This document shows, one piece after another, positions 50,283 through 60,156 of a stretch of DNA of 64,000 nt. The stretch's first letter is position 1. Each line of letters begins with the position of its first letter. The stretch lies in contig DASYOB010000095.1 in the NCBI GenBank assembly GCA_036008175.1, positions 1-64,000 of the forward strand. The letters are read 5' to 3'. This DNA comes from DATARH01 sp036008175. GTDB lineage: Bacteria; Pseudomonadota; Alphaproteobacteria; ATCC43930; CGMCC-115725. The position numbers were made by a program, and so were the translations under genes. The notes beneath the pieces were generated by a model. The model saw only the letters and a list, made by a program, of their open reading frames with translations. It made no database searches and was not told the DNA's origin.

Positions 50283-51092
50283 CTATCGGTCGCGGAAGCG
50301 GTCCATCAGCGGCTTTTGTTGGCCACCATCGATCTCGATCATCGTGCCGTTGATGAAATGCGCGAGATCGGAGGCGAGATAGGCCACGAGGTTGGCGACT
50401 TCCTCGCTCTCGGCGATGCGGCCCAAGGGAATGCTGCGCGGGGCGAGGGTGTCGGCCTCCTCGCGCGGGATCTTCATGTCGCGCGCCATCGCATCGACGA
50501 GTCCGGCCCAACGCTCGGTGCGCACCGGCCCCGGGTTGACCGCGACAAAGCTGATGTTGTCCTTGCCGTACTGGCCGGCGAGCGCAACGGTCAGATTCTG
50601 CCCGGCGGCGTTGGCGGCGCCCGGCGCGATCTCCCAATAGGAGGGCTTGACCCCGTCATTGCCGATCAGGTTGACGACGCGACCGCCCCCCTGCTTTTGC
50701 ATGATCGGCAGCACGTGCTTCAAACAGCGCACGTAACCCATGAATTTGAGCTGCAATGACTGCGCCCAATCCTCTTCGCTGAGGAACTCGATGATCCCGC
50801 CCGGTGCCGACCCGGCGTTGTTGACCAGGATATCGACATGGCCGAGCGCGGCGTGCGCTTGCTTGACGAAATTTTCCGCGTCGGCAGGCTTTGTCAGATC
50901 GGCCGGGATCGAAATGATCTTGCGGTTTGTCTCGCGCGCGATCTCGGACGCTGCTGCTTCCAACGGCTCCTTGCGGCGGGCACAAATGGCGACATCGACC
51001 CCCTCGCGCGCCAAGGCGCGGGCGATCGCCTTGCCGATGCCCTCGCTCGCCCCGGTCACGAGTGCCGTCTTGTCGTTCAGCTGGAGATCCAC
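50283..51092 (-). CDS. SDR-family protein without the YxxxK catalytic pair
   Basis: This 269-residue short-chain dehydrogenase/reductase has the cofactor motif TGASEGIGKAI (about 14-24), ADLTKPAD, and DILVNNAGSAPGG. At the place of the usual YSASK motif it has IAPGAANAAGQNL, so both catalytic Tyr and Lys are missing. The rest (NPGPVRTERWAGL, ASDLAHFINGTMIEIDGG) is normal. It could be a binding protein or have a different active site. It lies nine bases downstream of hldE on the same strand. Confidence 0.8.
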   Translation of the reverse strand: MDLQLNDKTALVTGASEGIGKAIARALAREGVDVAICARRKEPLEAAASEIARETNRKIISIPADLTKPADAENFVKQAHAALGHVDILVNNAGSAPGGIIEFLSEEDWAQSLQLKFMGYVRCLKHVLPIMQKQGGGRVVNLIGNDGVKPSYWEIAPGAANAAGQNLTVALAGQYGKDNISFVAVNPGPVRTERWAGLVDAMARDMKIPREEADTLAPRSIPLGRIAESEEVANLVAYLASDLAHFINGTMIEIDGGQQKPLMDRFRDR

Positions 51093-51101
51093 CTCGTCCT
51101 C

Positions 51102-52595
51102 CTATTTCGCCGCTTCCCGCTCGGACGGGCCGCCTGCGACTGTCTCTGCTGGCGATTGCGCGGCGCGGATCGCCTCGATCAGCCGGGTCGTCGAGCGCCC
51201 GTCGATCAGGTCGACCAGCACGACCCGCCCGCCATCGGCCTGCACCAGGTCGGCGCCGACAACCCCCTCCATCGTATAATCGCCACCCTTCACCAGCACA
51301 TCGGGGTGCAAACGGCGGATCAGCTCGATCGGGGTCTCCTCGTCGAAGCTGATCACCGCGTCCACCGATTCGACGGCGGCGATCACCGCCGAACGGTCGG
51401 CGAGGCTGTTGACCGGGCGCTCCGGGCCCTTCAGGCGGCGCACGCCAGGGTCGCTGTTGAGCGCGACCACGAGCCGGTCGCATTCCGCGCGCGCCGCGGC
51501 GAGCAGGGATACATGCCCCGCGTGGATGATATCGAAGCAGCCATTGGTAAAGCCGACCCGCAAGCCCCGGCTCTTCCACCGCCGCACCAGGGTCTCGGCC
51601 TCGGCCACGCTGAAATACTTGGCGTGGTGCCATTCCTTGTCGCGCACATCGCGCGACAATTCGAGCATCAGCTCGTCCAATTCGACCGTCGCAGTGCCGA
51701 GCTTGCTAACGACAATTCCGGCCGCGGTATTGGCGAGACGCATCGCCTGCGGCAGCGAATAGCCGCTGGCCGAGGCGAGGGCCAGCACCGCGATGACCGT
51801 ATCGCCGGCGCCCGAGACGTCGTAGACCTCTCGTGCGCGCGCGGCCTCGAGATGTACCGCGCCCGAGGCCTCGACCAGCGCCATGCCCCGTTCCGAGCGG
51901 GTGGCAAGGATGGCGTCCGCCGCGGCATCCTGCATCACCTTCTGCGCCGCGGCGATGATTTCGATGTCGCTCGCGACCGGCATCCGCGCCGCAAGCGCGA
52001 GCTCCTTCTGGTTCGGGGTGATGCAGGTCGCACCCCGATAGCAACGGAAATCGTCGCTCTTGGGATCGACATAGACCGGAACGCCAAGCGCACGCCCCCG
52101 CGCGATGACGGCCTCGATTACCTCCGGCGCGAGAACGGCCTTGCCGTAGTCCGACAGGATCACCGCGTCGACATCGGCGATCGTGTGCTCGACCGCGGCG
52201 ACAAGCGCGGCCTTCTCGTCCGGCTTGAGGACATCCGAGCTTTCCTCGTCCACCCGCACGATCTGCTGGTGTCCGGCCAGGTAGCGCGTTTTGCAGATGG
52301 TCGGGCGCCGAGCGCTCGCCACATGCCCATCGGTGAGCCCAGGTGTCTGCTCGATCAGGCGGCAGACTTCCGCGCCGGCGGAATCGGTCCCCAACAGGCC
52401 CATCAGGATCGCCTTGCCACCGAGCGCCGCGATGTTGCGCGCGACATTGCCGGCGCCGCCCAGCATGCTTTGCGTCCGCTTCAATAGCAGCACCGGCACC
52501 GGCGCTTCCGGCGAAATACGCTCGGTATCGCAATAGGCAAACCGGTCGAGCATCAGATCGCCAAGACACAGGATCTTGGCCTTGGAAAAGTCCAT
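51102..52595 (-). CDS. hldE: Bifunctional heptose 7-phosphate kinase / heptose 1-phosphate adenylyltransferase
   Basis: This 497-residue fusion makes ADP-heptose for lipopolysaccharide. The N-terminal PfkB kinase has KILCLGDLMLDRF, MLGGAGNVARNIAALGGKA and the catalytic VSGAGDTVIAVLALAS. The C-terminal cytidylyltransferase-like domain has GFTNGCFDIIHAGHVSLLAA (HxGH motif) and VKGGDYT. The start MDFSKAK is at 52595; a longer ATG at 52640 is unlikely. The CDF exporter gene diverges 132 bases away. Confidence 0.95.
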   Translation of the reverse strand: MDFSKAKILCLGDLMLDRFAYCDTERISPEAPVPVLLLKRTQSMLGGAGNVARNIAALGGKAILMGLLGTDSAGAEVCRLIEQTPGLTDGHVASARRPTICKTRYLAGHQQIVRVDEESSDVLKPDEKAALVAAVEHTIADVDAVILSDYGKAVLAPEVIEAVIARGRALGVPVYVDPKSDDFRCYRGATCITPNQKELALAARMPVASDIEIIAAAQKVMQDAAADAILATRSERGMALVEASGAVHLEAARAREVYDVSGAGDTVIAVLALASASGYSLPQAMRLANTAAGIVVSKLGTATVELDELMLELSRDVRDKEWHHAKYFSVAEAETLVRRWKSRGLRVGFTNGCFDIIHAGHVSLLAAARAECDRLVVALNSDPGVRRLKGPERPVNSLADRSAVIAAVESVDAVISFDEETPIELIRRLHPDVLVKGGDYTMEGVVGADLVQADGGRVVLVDLIDGRSTTRLIEAIRAAQSPAETVAGGPSEREAAK

Positions 52596-52727
52596 CTGCG
52601 GTTCACAATTGCGGCGTATTCTCTTTGCGATATTTATCATGCGGCCCCGGAATGGCCTAGAACAAAGCCGGAAAACCTCGGCGGTGCGCGGCAAGTTTTG
52701 CCGCGGGCCGACCGTAAGGAGAGCCTG

Positions 52728-53678
52728 ATGCACGCAGATTCGCTCGACAGCTGGCGCCATGAGCATGTCTTCCTCGGCGAGCACCACTCCCGCAACGAGC
52801 GGCGCAGCTGGGCAGTCGTGGCGTTATGCGGCACGATGATGGCGGCGGAGATCGCCGGCGGCATTTTGTGGGGATCGATGGCGCTCGTCGCCGACGGTCT
52901 GCACATGTCGACCCACGCCGGAGCACTCGTCATCGCGGCGTTTGCCTATGCCTACGCCCGGCGCCACGCCCGCGACGCGCGGTTTGCCTTCGGCACCGGC
53001 AAGCTCGGCGATTTGGCTGCCTTCGCCAGCGCCATCGTGCTGGCGATGATCGCGCTCCTGATCGGCTATGAGAGCGTCGAGCGGCTGGTCCATCCTGTGC
53101 AGATCGCGTTCGGCGAGGCGATCCCGCTCGCCGCGCTCGGTCTCGGGGTCAACCTGATCAGCGCCTGGCTGCTGCACGACGACGAGCACGACGGCAGTTC
53201 GGCGCATGCCCATGCGCATCACGACGGCGATCACCATCATCACCACGCCGACCACAATCTGCGGGCGGCCTATGTCCACGTGGTCGCCGATGCGGCGGTG
53301 TCGGTGCTGGCGCTCGTCGGACTCGTTACCGCGCGCGCCCTCGGCTGGCTATGGATGGACCCCGCCATGGGCCTGGTCGGCATGGTCGTCATCGCCAACT
53401 GGTCGTGGAACCTGATCCGCGTTGCCGGGTCGGTCCTCCTCGACATGCAGCCGGCCGGTGGGCTTGGCCGGCAAATCGAGCAGCGGCTCGAGGCCGCCGG
53501 CGGCGACCGGATCGCCGATCTACACCTGTGGCGGGTTGGTCCCGGTCACCACGCCGCCGTCGTGTCGATCGTCTCCGACCGGCCGGAGACGCCAGCCGCC
53601 TACAAGGCCCGGCTGGCCGGCATCCCCGGCCTGAGCCACGTCACCGTCGAGGTCCTCGCCTGCCCCGGCGTCCATTGA
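52728..53678 (+). CDS. Cation diffusion facilitator (DmeF-like)
   Basis: This 316-residue CDF efflux protein has six predicted spans with metal sites in ALVADGLHMSTHAGAL (about 54-69, HxxxD-type residues) and VHVVADAAVSVLAL (near 184-197). A long histidine-rich loop sits between (HAHAHHDGDHHHHHADHN, about 162-179). Similar proteins (DmeF) export cobalt and nickel in Rhizobium and Agrobacterium. AAGGAGAG precedes the ATG. No dmeR repressor gene is visible. Confidence 0.9.
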   Translation: MHADSLDSWRHEHVFLGEHHSRNERRSWAVVALCGTMMAAEIAGGILWGSMALVADGLHMSTHAGALVIAAFAYAYARRHARDARFAFGTGKLGDLAAFASAIVLAMIALLIGYESVERLVHPVQIAFGEAIPLAALGLGVNLISAWLLHDDEHDGSSAHAHAHHDGDHHHHHADHNLRAAYVHVVADAAVSVLALVGLVTARALGWLWMDPAMGLVGMVVIANWSWNLIRVAGSVLLDMQPAGGLGRQIEQRLEAAGGDRIADLHLWRVGPGHHAAVVSIVSDRPETPAAYKARLAGIPGLSHVTVEVLACPGVH

Positions 53679-53690
53679 GGTTTTCGGGAG

Positions 53691-54803
53691 TCACCGGCCC
53701 AAGCGGTATTTCTGCACCAACTCCCAGTCGAGCTGGAGGCCGAAGCCCGGGCCGGTCGGGACCTCGATGATCCCGTTGGCGATCGGCGCACGATTTTTGA
53801 TGAAAGTCGCCCAGAGCGGGTCGCGCTCCGGGTCGGGGAAGCATTCGACATAGGTGCCGTTCGGCACCGCGGCGAGCAGATGCGCCGCGATCTGCGGCTC
53901 CTCGTGATGCGCGAGTTCGATGCCGTGCACCGCGCACAGGCCGGCGGCGCGCCGCCATTCGGTGACGCCGCCCGATTCCGATGCGTCGAGATTGACGATG
54001 TCGACCGCGCCGGCGGCGATCAGCCGACGGACGCCGTGGCTCGAGATCTCGCTCTGCCCGGCATTGACCGGGATTGTGGTCCGGCGGCGAACCTCGGCCA
54101 TGCCGGCGGCATCGTCGTACCAGTGGCACGGCTCCTCGAACCAGCGGATGTCGTAGCACTCGACGAGCCGGGCGAATTTGACCGCTTCCGCGACCGGCCA
54201 GCCGCGATTCGCATCGACGGCGATGACGAAATCGGCGCCAACGCCGTCGCGCGCGGCGGCGACCCGAGCCGCGTCTTCCTCGGCCGAGAGGCCGCCGACC
54301 TTGACCTTGCAGCCGGCCATGCCCGCCTCGCGCAGCCACTGCATTTCGCGGGATAGATCGGCGAGCGTCTTGCCGTCCTCGTAATAGCCAGCGATGGCGA
54401 TGATCGGCAGCCGATCGCGAAACCCGCCGAGCAGAGTCGCGACCGGCGCGCCGAGCGATTTCCCCAAAAGGTCCCAAAGCGCGCTATCGACGCAGGCGAT
54501 CGCCTCCATGACCAGCTTGCGGTCGCGATTCGGCACTGTCAGCGCGAACATATCGGCCCACAGCCGCTCGATCCGGCTCGCGTCCTTGCCGATCAGCAGC
54601 GGCGCCAACTCGTCCTCGATGATCGCGGCGATGGCCCGGCCATGGGCGCGGTTGTCGCCGTTGTAGACCTCGCTGGCGAGCCCGCCCGCCGTGCGGATCC
54701 GGGTAACCACCGTATTGCGGCTGGCGACCCGATATCCGCTGCCGCTGAACACCTTGCGCAGCGGGATCTCGACGGGAATCGCCTCGATGCTTTCTATCTT
54801 CAT
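53691..54803 (-). CDS. Mandelate racemase/muconate lactonizing enzyme family protein
   Basis: This 370-residue enolase-superfamily protein has the catalytic lysine pair in MAGCKVKVGGLS (about 164-175), then VDANRGWPVAEAVKFA, the metal ligand Glu in RWFEEPCHWYDD, AGQSEISSHG, and LAHHEEPQIAAHLL. The order of ligands fits a mandelate racemase/dehydratase type. GGAGAAGCC precedes the ATG. It converges with the CDF gene. Confidence 0.9.
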   Translation of the reverse strand: MKIESIEAIPVEIPLRKVFSGSGYRVASRNTVVTRIRTAGGLASEVYNGDNRAHGRAIAAIIEDELAPLLIGKDASRIERLWADMFALTVPNRDRKLVMEAIACVDSALWDLLGKSLGAPVATLLGGFRDRLPIIAIAGYYEDGKTLADLSREMQWLREAGMAGCKVKVGGLSAEEDAARVAAARDGVGADFVIAVDANRGWPVAEAVKFARLVECYDIRWFEEPCHWYDDAAGMAEVRRRTTIPVNAGQSEISSHGVRRLIAAGAVDIVNLDASESGGVTEWRRAAGLCAVHGIELAHHEEPQIAAHLLAAVPNGTYVECFPDPERDPLWATFIKNRAPIANGIIEVPTGPGFGLQLDWELVQKYRLGR

Positions 54804-54988
54804 CCCAGGCTTCTCCAGAAGGGCCGGATTGCCCGAGATTATCGATCCGCCGGGTGGACCGCATACCTTTTTCCCGTGTCCCGAAAGCCCAAACGCTTTG
54901 GCGGGCTTGTCGTGCCGATGCCTTACCGGCAAGATCGCGCCGGTTATATTCCGGGGTCCGGATCTCCCGGTCAGATTGAGGGCACAGG

Positions 54989-56392
54989 ATGCCGTTTCGC
55001 TCGCCCGCCGCCAGGCTGTCCCAGAAGTGCTTGGGCGCGGCTCTGTTGCTGCTTGCGCTCGCGACGTTGCCGGCGCGATCGGCCGAGTTCATCGACGCCG
55101 CCGGCAGGCAGGTCATGCTTCCGGTCTATATCGGGCGGGTGATGGCCGCCGACCGCACCGCCGAGGTTCTGGTGCTGGTGCTGTCGCCCGACAAGCTCGC
55201 CGGCCTCGGCCGCGAGCCTCGACGCGGCGATCTGCCGCCGCGTTTCGCCCGGGTGCCGGTCATCACCTGGGAGCCGGATGGCAACCCCGCCAACATGGTC
55301 GAGCCCGCCCAACGCCTGCACCCCGATTTGATCATCGACGCCAGCGTCGTCACGCCCGAGCGCGCGGCCTTTGCCGATCAGGTCCAGCAGCTGACCGGCA
55401 TTCCGTACATACTCGTGGACGACAGCTTCGCGCGGATGCCGGAGCTGCTGCGCTCGCTCGGCGCGATTCTCGGAGTCGCCAATCGCGCCGCCGATCTCGC
55501 CATTTGGGCGGAGCACTCGATTGCCGGGCTGCGTGGCCGGTTGCTGATTCGGCCGGCGGACAACCGACCCCACGTCTATTACGGGCGCGGACCCAGCGGG
55601 CTCGAAACCGCGCTGCCCGGCTCGCCCTCCGGTGAGGCACTCGACGAAACGGGCGCGATCAATGTCGCCACCCCGCTCGGCCGCGGCGGGCTGACCGTCG
55701 TGACCCCCGAGCAGCTATTCGCCTGGGATCCGCCGACCATCATCGCGGAGCAACAGAGCTTTTATAACGCGCTGCAGCGCGATCGGAGCTGGCGGCGGCT
55801 CTCGGCCGTGCGAAACAAGCACGTCTACCTCGAACCCTCCAGCCCGTTCGGCTGGATCGATGACCCACCCGGGGTCAACCGGTTGATCGGCCTGTATTGG
55901 TTGTCGGGCTTGTTCTATCCCGATCAGACGGAGGAAGACCTGCGCACCGTGACTTGCGATTTCTACGACAAGTTCTATGGCGAGAAGCTGACCAACGCGC
56001 AACTCGAGGCGCTGGTGCGGCCGGCCGGCGCGCCGCCTCCGGAATCGACAAGCTACATCGGCGAACCGCTGGTCGGTCTCGGCGCCGCTCCACCGTCGTC
56101 ACTAGCGCCTCCGACGACCTCGTCGCAGGCCCCAACATCGACGCAGCCGCAAACGGCGCCGCAGACACCCGCCGCCCCCACGGTCTCGGTGCAGCCGACG
56201 GCTTCCACCTGCAGCGCCGCGGCTTCAGCCGGGATGCAGCTGAAACCGTTGGCGCCGAGCGCGACCAATCCGGATATCGGGCCTCTCATGCAGGAGAACG
56301 CGCCGGTGGGGACGCCGGGCGTCCCGCCGCCCGGCCGCCGCGGGTATGGCAGAACGCCGGGGTTAGGTACTCCGGGCGTTCCGCCGCAATAA
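54989..56392 (+). CDS. Periplasmic binding protein (Peripla_BP_2) with a Pro/Ala-rich C-terminal tail
   Basis: This 467-residue protein has a signal peptide (AALLLLALATLPARSAEF) and an iron-siderophore/cobalamin-type binding domain (about 35-345), with EFIDAAGRQVMLPV, PDLIIDASVVTPERA, LVDDSFARMPELLRSLG and TPEQLFAWDPPTIIAEQQ. A low-complexity tail of about 120 residues follows (PPSSLAPPTTSSQAPTSTQP region) and ends in repeats of GTPGVPP. No permease or ATPase gene lies adjacent, so it is an orphan. The tail probably spans the periplasm or contacts the envelope. Confidence 0.75.
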   Translation: MPFRSPAARLSQKCLGAALLLLALATLPARSAEFIDAAGRQVMLPVYIGRVMAADRTAEVLVLVLSPDKLAGLGREPRRGDLPPRFARVPVITWEPDGNPANMVEPAQRLHPDLIIDASVVTPERAAFADQVQQLTGIPYILVDDSFARMPELLRSLGAILGVANRAADLAIWAEHSIAGLRGRLLIRPADNRPHVYYGRGPSGLETALPGSPSGEALDETGAINVATPLGRGGLTVVTPEQLFAWDPPTIIAEQQSFYNALQRDRSWRRLSAVRNKHVYLEPSSPFGWIDDPPGVNRLIGLYWLSGLFYPDQTEEDLRTVTCDFYDKFYGEKLTNAQLEALVRPAGAPPPESTSYIGEPLVGLGAAPPSSLAPPTTSSQAPTSTQPQTAPQTPAAPTVSVQPTASTCSAAASAGMQLKPLAPSATNPDIGPLMQENAPVGTPGVPPPGRRGYGRTPGLGTPGVPPQ

Positions 56393-56410
56393 GCCGGTTA
56401 CGACCCGTCG

Positions 56411-57070
56411 CTAGCGCGGCTGCGGTACGTAACGCAGATACGGCTTTGGTGCTCGGAATCCCGCCGGATAACGCTTCCTTGCTTCATCGTCGGAGACCGA
56501 GCCGGCGATAATCACGTCGTCGCCAGGCTTCCAGTTGACCGGTGTCGCGACTTGGTGCTTGGCGGTCAGCTGGACCGAGTCGAGGATCCGCAAAACCTCG
56601 TCGAAATTGCGCCCGGTGGTCATCGGGTAGGTCAGCATCGCCTTGATCTTCTTGTCGGGCCCGATCACGAAGACCGAGCGCACCGTCGCGTTCGCCGCTG
56701 GCGTCCGCCCGGCCGCGGTATCGCCGGAATCGGCCGGCAGCATATCGTAGAGCTTTGCCACCTTCAGCTCGGGATCGCCGATCATCGGATAGGTGACGCG
56801 ATGACCCTGCGTCTCCTCGATATCCTTCGACCAGCGCGTGTGGTCGCCGACCGGATCGACGCTGAGCCCGATGATCTTGCAGTTGCGCTTCTCGAATTCG
56901 GGGTTGAGACCGGCCATGTAGCCGAGTTCGGTGGTGCAGACCGGGGTGAAATCTTTCGGATGCGAGAACAGGATCGCCCAGCCATTGCCGATCCAGTCAT
57001 GGAAATCGATCGTCCCGTGCGTTGTCTCGGCCGTAAAATTGGGCGCCTCGTCGTTGATGCGCAGCGACAT
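56411..57070 (-). CDS. 1-Cys peroxiredoxin (Prx6-type)
   Basis: This 219-residue peroxidase reduces hydroperoxides. The peroxidatic Cys is in SHPKDFTPVCTTELGY (about Cys50), and the C-terminal extension with NWKPGDDVIIAG is typical of the Prx6 group. There is no C-terminal resolving Cys; the only other Cys is in RNCKIIGLSVD. GGAGGTGGACC precedes the ATG. It converges with the binding protein gene. Confidence 0.95.
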   Translation of the reverse strand: MSLRINDEAPNFTAETTHGTIDFHDWIGNGWAILFSHPKDFTPVCTTELGYMAGLNPEFEKRNCKIIGLSVDPVGDHTRWSKDIEETQGHRVTYPMIGDPELKVAKLYDMLPADSGDTAAGRTPAANATVRSVFVIGPDKKIKAMLTYPMTTGRNFDEVLRILDSVQLTAKHQVATPVNWKPGDDVIIAGSVSDDEARKRYPAGFRAPKPYLRYVPQPR

Positions 57071-57235
57071 GGTCCACCTCCCGTGTGCCATTTAACCCGT
57101 GACGAGAGCTGCCGCGGCAACGGCAGTTGCCTCTTGGACCGGCAGCACGATCCGCGCGAGCGGCCCGTCTCAAAGATGGTTGGACCGACAGCCGACGCAA
57201 GTGAGCCCACGTGATTGTCCGTGGGCTGCCCATGC

Positions 57236-58813
57236 TTACTCAGCCGCCTCCTGTTGCGTCGTCGGAGGACGCCAGCGCAGCACTGGCTTGCGCGCTGCCC
57301 CGGTCTCGTCGAGGCGGCGGCGCGGGGTGAGCTGCGGGGCGGCCCGGAATGATTCGGCGTCGCCGCCCCCGGTCTTGATGGACTGGGCGCGCTCGGCGAG
57401 CCCGCGTAAGACGGCGGCGAACTGGTCGAGGCCGGCCTTGCTCTCGGTCTCGGTCGGTTCGATCAGCAAGGCACCGTGCACGACCAGCGGGAAATACATC
57501 GTCATCGGGTGAAAGCCCTCGTCGATCATTGCCTTGGCGAAATCGAGTGTGGTCACGCCGGTGTCCTTCAGGAACCGATCGTCGAACAGGACCTCGTGCA
57601 TGCAAATCCCCGGAAAAGCGAGGCTCAGCGCATCGGCAAGCCTAACGCGCAGGTAATTGGCGTTGAGCACGGCGTCCTCGGCGACCTGGCGCAGCCCGTC
57701 GCTGCCATGGCTCATCATGTAGGCGAGCGCGCGGACGAACATGCCCATCTGGCCGTGGAAGCCCTTGAGCCGGCCGATCGTCTGCGCTGCCGGACCTTCG
57801 GCGTGCTCGACCAGCGCACAGCCATCGGCACCATGGACAACCCACGGCAAGGGCGCGTGCGGGGCCAGCTCCGCCGCCAGCGCCACCGGGCCGCTGCCCG
57901 GTCCACCGCCGCCATGCGGGGTCGAAAAAGTCTTGTGCAGGTTCAAATGCAGCGCGTCGATGCCGAGCTCGGCCGGCACCACCCGCCCGACGATCGCGTT
58001 GAAATTGGCGCCGTCGCAGTAGAAAAAGGCCCCTGCCCGATGCACCGCCGCGGCGATATCGAGGATCTCGTCCTCGAACAGGCCGCAGGTATTGGGGTTG
58101 GTCAGCATCAATGCCGCGACATCGCCGCCGAGCTTTGCCTTCAACGCGGCGAGATCGACCCGGCCGCGCGAGTTGGCAGGGATCGCCTCGACCGTGTAGC
58201 CACAGGCCGCCGCGGTTGCCGGATTGGTGCCGTGCGCCGATTCCGGCACCAAGATGCGGCGGCGGCGGTCGCCGCGCGCTTCGAGCGCGGCGCGAATGGT
58301 CATGATGCCGCACAGCTCGCCATGCGCCCCGGCCGCCGGCGACAGGGCAATCGCCGGCATGCCGGTCAGTGTCTTGAGCCAATGGGCGAGCGTGTCGATC
58401 AGTTCGAGCGCGCCCTGCACCGTGGCCGCCGGCTGCAGCGGGTGAACGTCGGCAAAGCCCGGCAACCGCGCCATCTTCTCGTTGAGGCGCGGGTTGTGCT
58501 TCATCGTGCAGGAGCCAAGCGGATAAATCCCGGTGTCGATCGCGTAATTCTTCTGCGAGAGCCGGGTATAGTGGCGCACCACCTGCGGCTCGCTGAGCCC
58601 GGGCAGTCCGATGGGCACGCGCCGTTCGAGACCGCCGAGGCGGGAACGGCATGACGGCGGTTCCGGCAGGTCGACGCCGCAATGCCCGGCCGAATCCTGC
58701 TCGAAGATCAGCTTCTCTTCGATCTGCAATCCGCGATTGCCGCTGATCGTGTCGAGTTCGGCGACCTCGCCGACCTCTCGGGGCGCGCTCAGGGCCTGGC
58801 TCCACTCGTTCAT
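57236..58813 (-). CDS. gcvPB: Glycine decarboxylase P-protein, subunit 2
   Basis: This 525-residue C-terminal half of the P-protein carries the PLP site. The lysine lies in NLHKTFSTPHGGGGPGSG (about 246-263). Other segments are MTIRAALEARG, VHPLQPAATVQGALELI and TMYFPLVVHGALLIEPTETE. With gcvPA it forms the two-subunit glycine decarboxylase. The start overlaps the gcvPA stop by four bases. It is the last gene of the riboswitch-controlled gcv operon. Confidence 0.95.
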   Translation of the reverse strand: MNEWSQALSAPREVGEVAELDTISGNRGLQIEEKLIFEQDSAGHCGVDLPEPPSCRSRLGGLERRVPIGLPGLSEPQVVRHYTRLSQKNYAIDTGIYPLGSCTMKHNPRLNEKMARLPGFADVHPLQPAATVQGALELIDTLAHWLKTLTGMPAIALSPAAGAHGELCGIMTIRAALEARGDRRRRILVPESAHGTNPATAAACGYTVEAIPANSRGRVDLAALKAKLGGDVAALMLTNPNTCGLFEDEILDIAAAVHRAGAFFYCDGANFNAIVGRVVPAELGIDALHLNLHKTFSTPHGGGGPGSGPVALAAELAPHAPLPWVVHGADGCALVEHAEGPAAQTIGRLKGFHGQMGMFVRALAYMMSHGSDGLRQVAEDAVLNANYLRVRLADALSLAFPGICMHEVLFDDRFLKDTGVTTLDFAKAMIDEGFHPMTMYFPLVVHGALLIEPTETESKAGLDQFAAVLRGLAERAQSIKTGGGDAESFRAAPQLTPRRRLDETGAARKPVLRWRPPTTQQEAAE

Positions 58814-60156
58814 CGCAGCATCTCCGCGAGCCCCGCTTCGAGGCGGTCGATGTCGTCGGTCGTCACCGTCTCAGTCGCCGCCACGAGCAATAGGTCGGCG
58901 AGGTCCGGCCGGTCCGGGTAGAACCGACTGACCGGCACGCCGGCGAGGATGCCGCTGGTTGCGAGCGCATCGACGACCGCCGCCGCCGGCTTCGGCAAGC
59001 GCAGCGCGAATTCGTTGAAGAAGCCGTCATTCACCACATGCACGCCGGGGATGGTCGCGAGCCGTTCGGCGGTCGCAACCGCGGTCGCGTGGTTGAGCCG
59101 GGCCAGGCGCGTGAGGCCGGCCTCCCCGAGCAGCGACAGATGAATCGTGAAGGCGAGAGCGCACAGCCCGGCGTTGGTGCAGATGTTGCTGGTCGCCTTC
59201 TCGCGCCGGATATGCTGCTCTCGGGTGGATAGGGTCAGGACCCAGCCTCGCCGCCCGTCGGCGTCGACGGTCTGGCCGACCAGTCGACCCGGCATTTGCC
59301 GAACGAATTGCTCGCGGGTCGCAAACAGGCCGACATGTGGCCCGCCGAAATTCAGCGCGTTGCCAAAGCTCTGGCCCTCGGCGGCGACGATGTCGGCGCC
59401 CATCTCGCCCGGCGGCCAGATGGCGCCGAGAGACAAAAACTCGGTCACGATGACGACAAGCAGCGCGCCTTTCTGATGACAGATTTGCGCGAGCGCCGAA
59501 TAGTCGCGGATCTCGCCGAAGAAATCCGGGTTCTGCACGACGACGCACGAGGTGTCGCTGTCGATCAGGGCGACGAGGTCTTCGCCGCCATCCGGCGCGG
59601 GATCTTGCGCGCGGAGTTCGTTCCCGGCGAACCGTGCATAGGTTTCGCAGACGGCGCGGTAATGCGGGTGCAGCCCGCCTGACAGCACCGCCTTGTTGCG
59701 GCGCGTGACCCGGTCGGCCATGGCGACGGCCTCGGCGCAGGCGGTCGCGCCGTCGTACATCGAGGCGTTCGCCACCTCCATCCCGGTCAGCAGCGCGACC
59801 TGGGTCTGGAATTCGAACAGGTACTGCAGGGTGCCCTGCGCCAGCTCGGGCTGGTAGGGCGTGTAGGAGGTCAGGAACTCGCCGCGCTGGATCAGATGAT
59901 CGACCGCCGCCGGCACATGATGGCGGTACACACCGCCGCCGAGGAAGCACGGCACCGAACCGGCGACCACATTCTTTGCCGCCATAGCGGCAAGCCGCCG
60001 CTCGACCTCAAGCTCGCCCATCGCTCGCGGCAGGTCGAGAAGCCCCTCATGCCGCGCCGCCGGCGGCACGTCGGCGAACAGCGCGTCGATCGACCCGACC
60101 GCGATCGCCGCCAGCATCTCTTGCCGGTCCGCCTCGGTCAGCGGCAGGTAGCGCAT
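58810..60156 (-). CDS. gcvPA: Glycine decarboxylase P-protein, subunit 1
   Basis: This 448-residue N-terminal half of the P-protein has MRYLPLTEADRQEMLAAI, FLTSYTPYQPELAQGTLQYL, MEVANASMYDGATACAEAV and REQHIRREKATSNICTNAGL. The split into two genes is common in several bacterial groups, including some alphaproteobacteria. It overlaps gcvH by one base (TGATG). Confidence 0.95.
   Translation of the reverse strand: MRYLPLTEADRQEMLAAIAVGSIDALFADVPPAARHEGLLDLPRAMGELEVERRLAAMAAKNVVAGSVPCFLGGGVYRHHVPAAVDHLIQRGEFLTSYTPYQPELAQGTLQYLFEFQTQVALLTGMEVANASMYDGATACAEAVAMADRVTRRNKAVLSGGLHPHYRAVCETYARFAGNELRAQDPAPDGGEDLVALIDSDTSCVVVQNPDFFGEIRDYSALAQICHQKGALLVVIVTEFLSLGAIWPPGEMGADIVAAEGQSFGNALNFGGPHVGLFATREQFVRQMPGRLVGQTVDADGRRGWVLTLSTREQHIRREKATSNICTNAGLCALAFTIHLSLLGEAGLTRLARLNHATAVATAERLATIPGVHVVNDGFFNEFALRLPKPAAAVVDALATSGILAGVPVSRFYPDRPDLADLLLVAATETVTTDDIDRLEAGLAEMLR

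Noticed and set aside
54804..54988. Possible cobalamin riboswitch before the binding protein gene
   Set aside because: The spacer is too short and lacks the B12 box; no candidate core was found.
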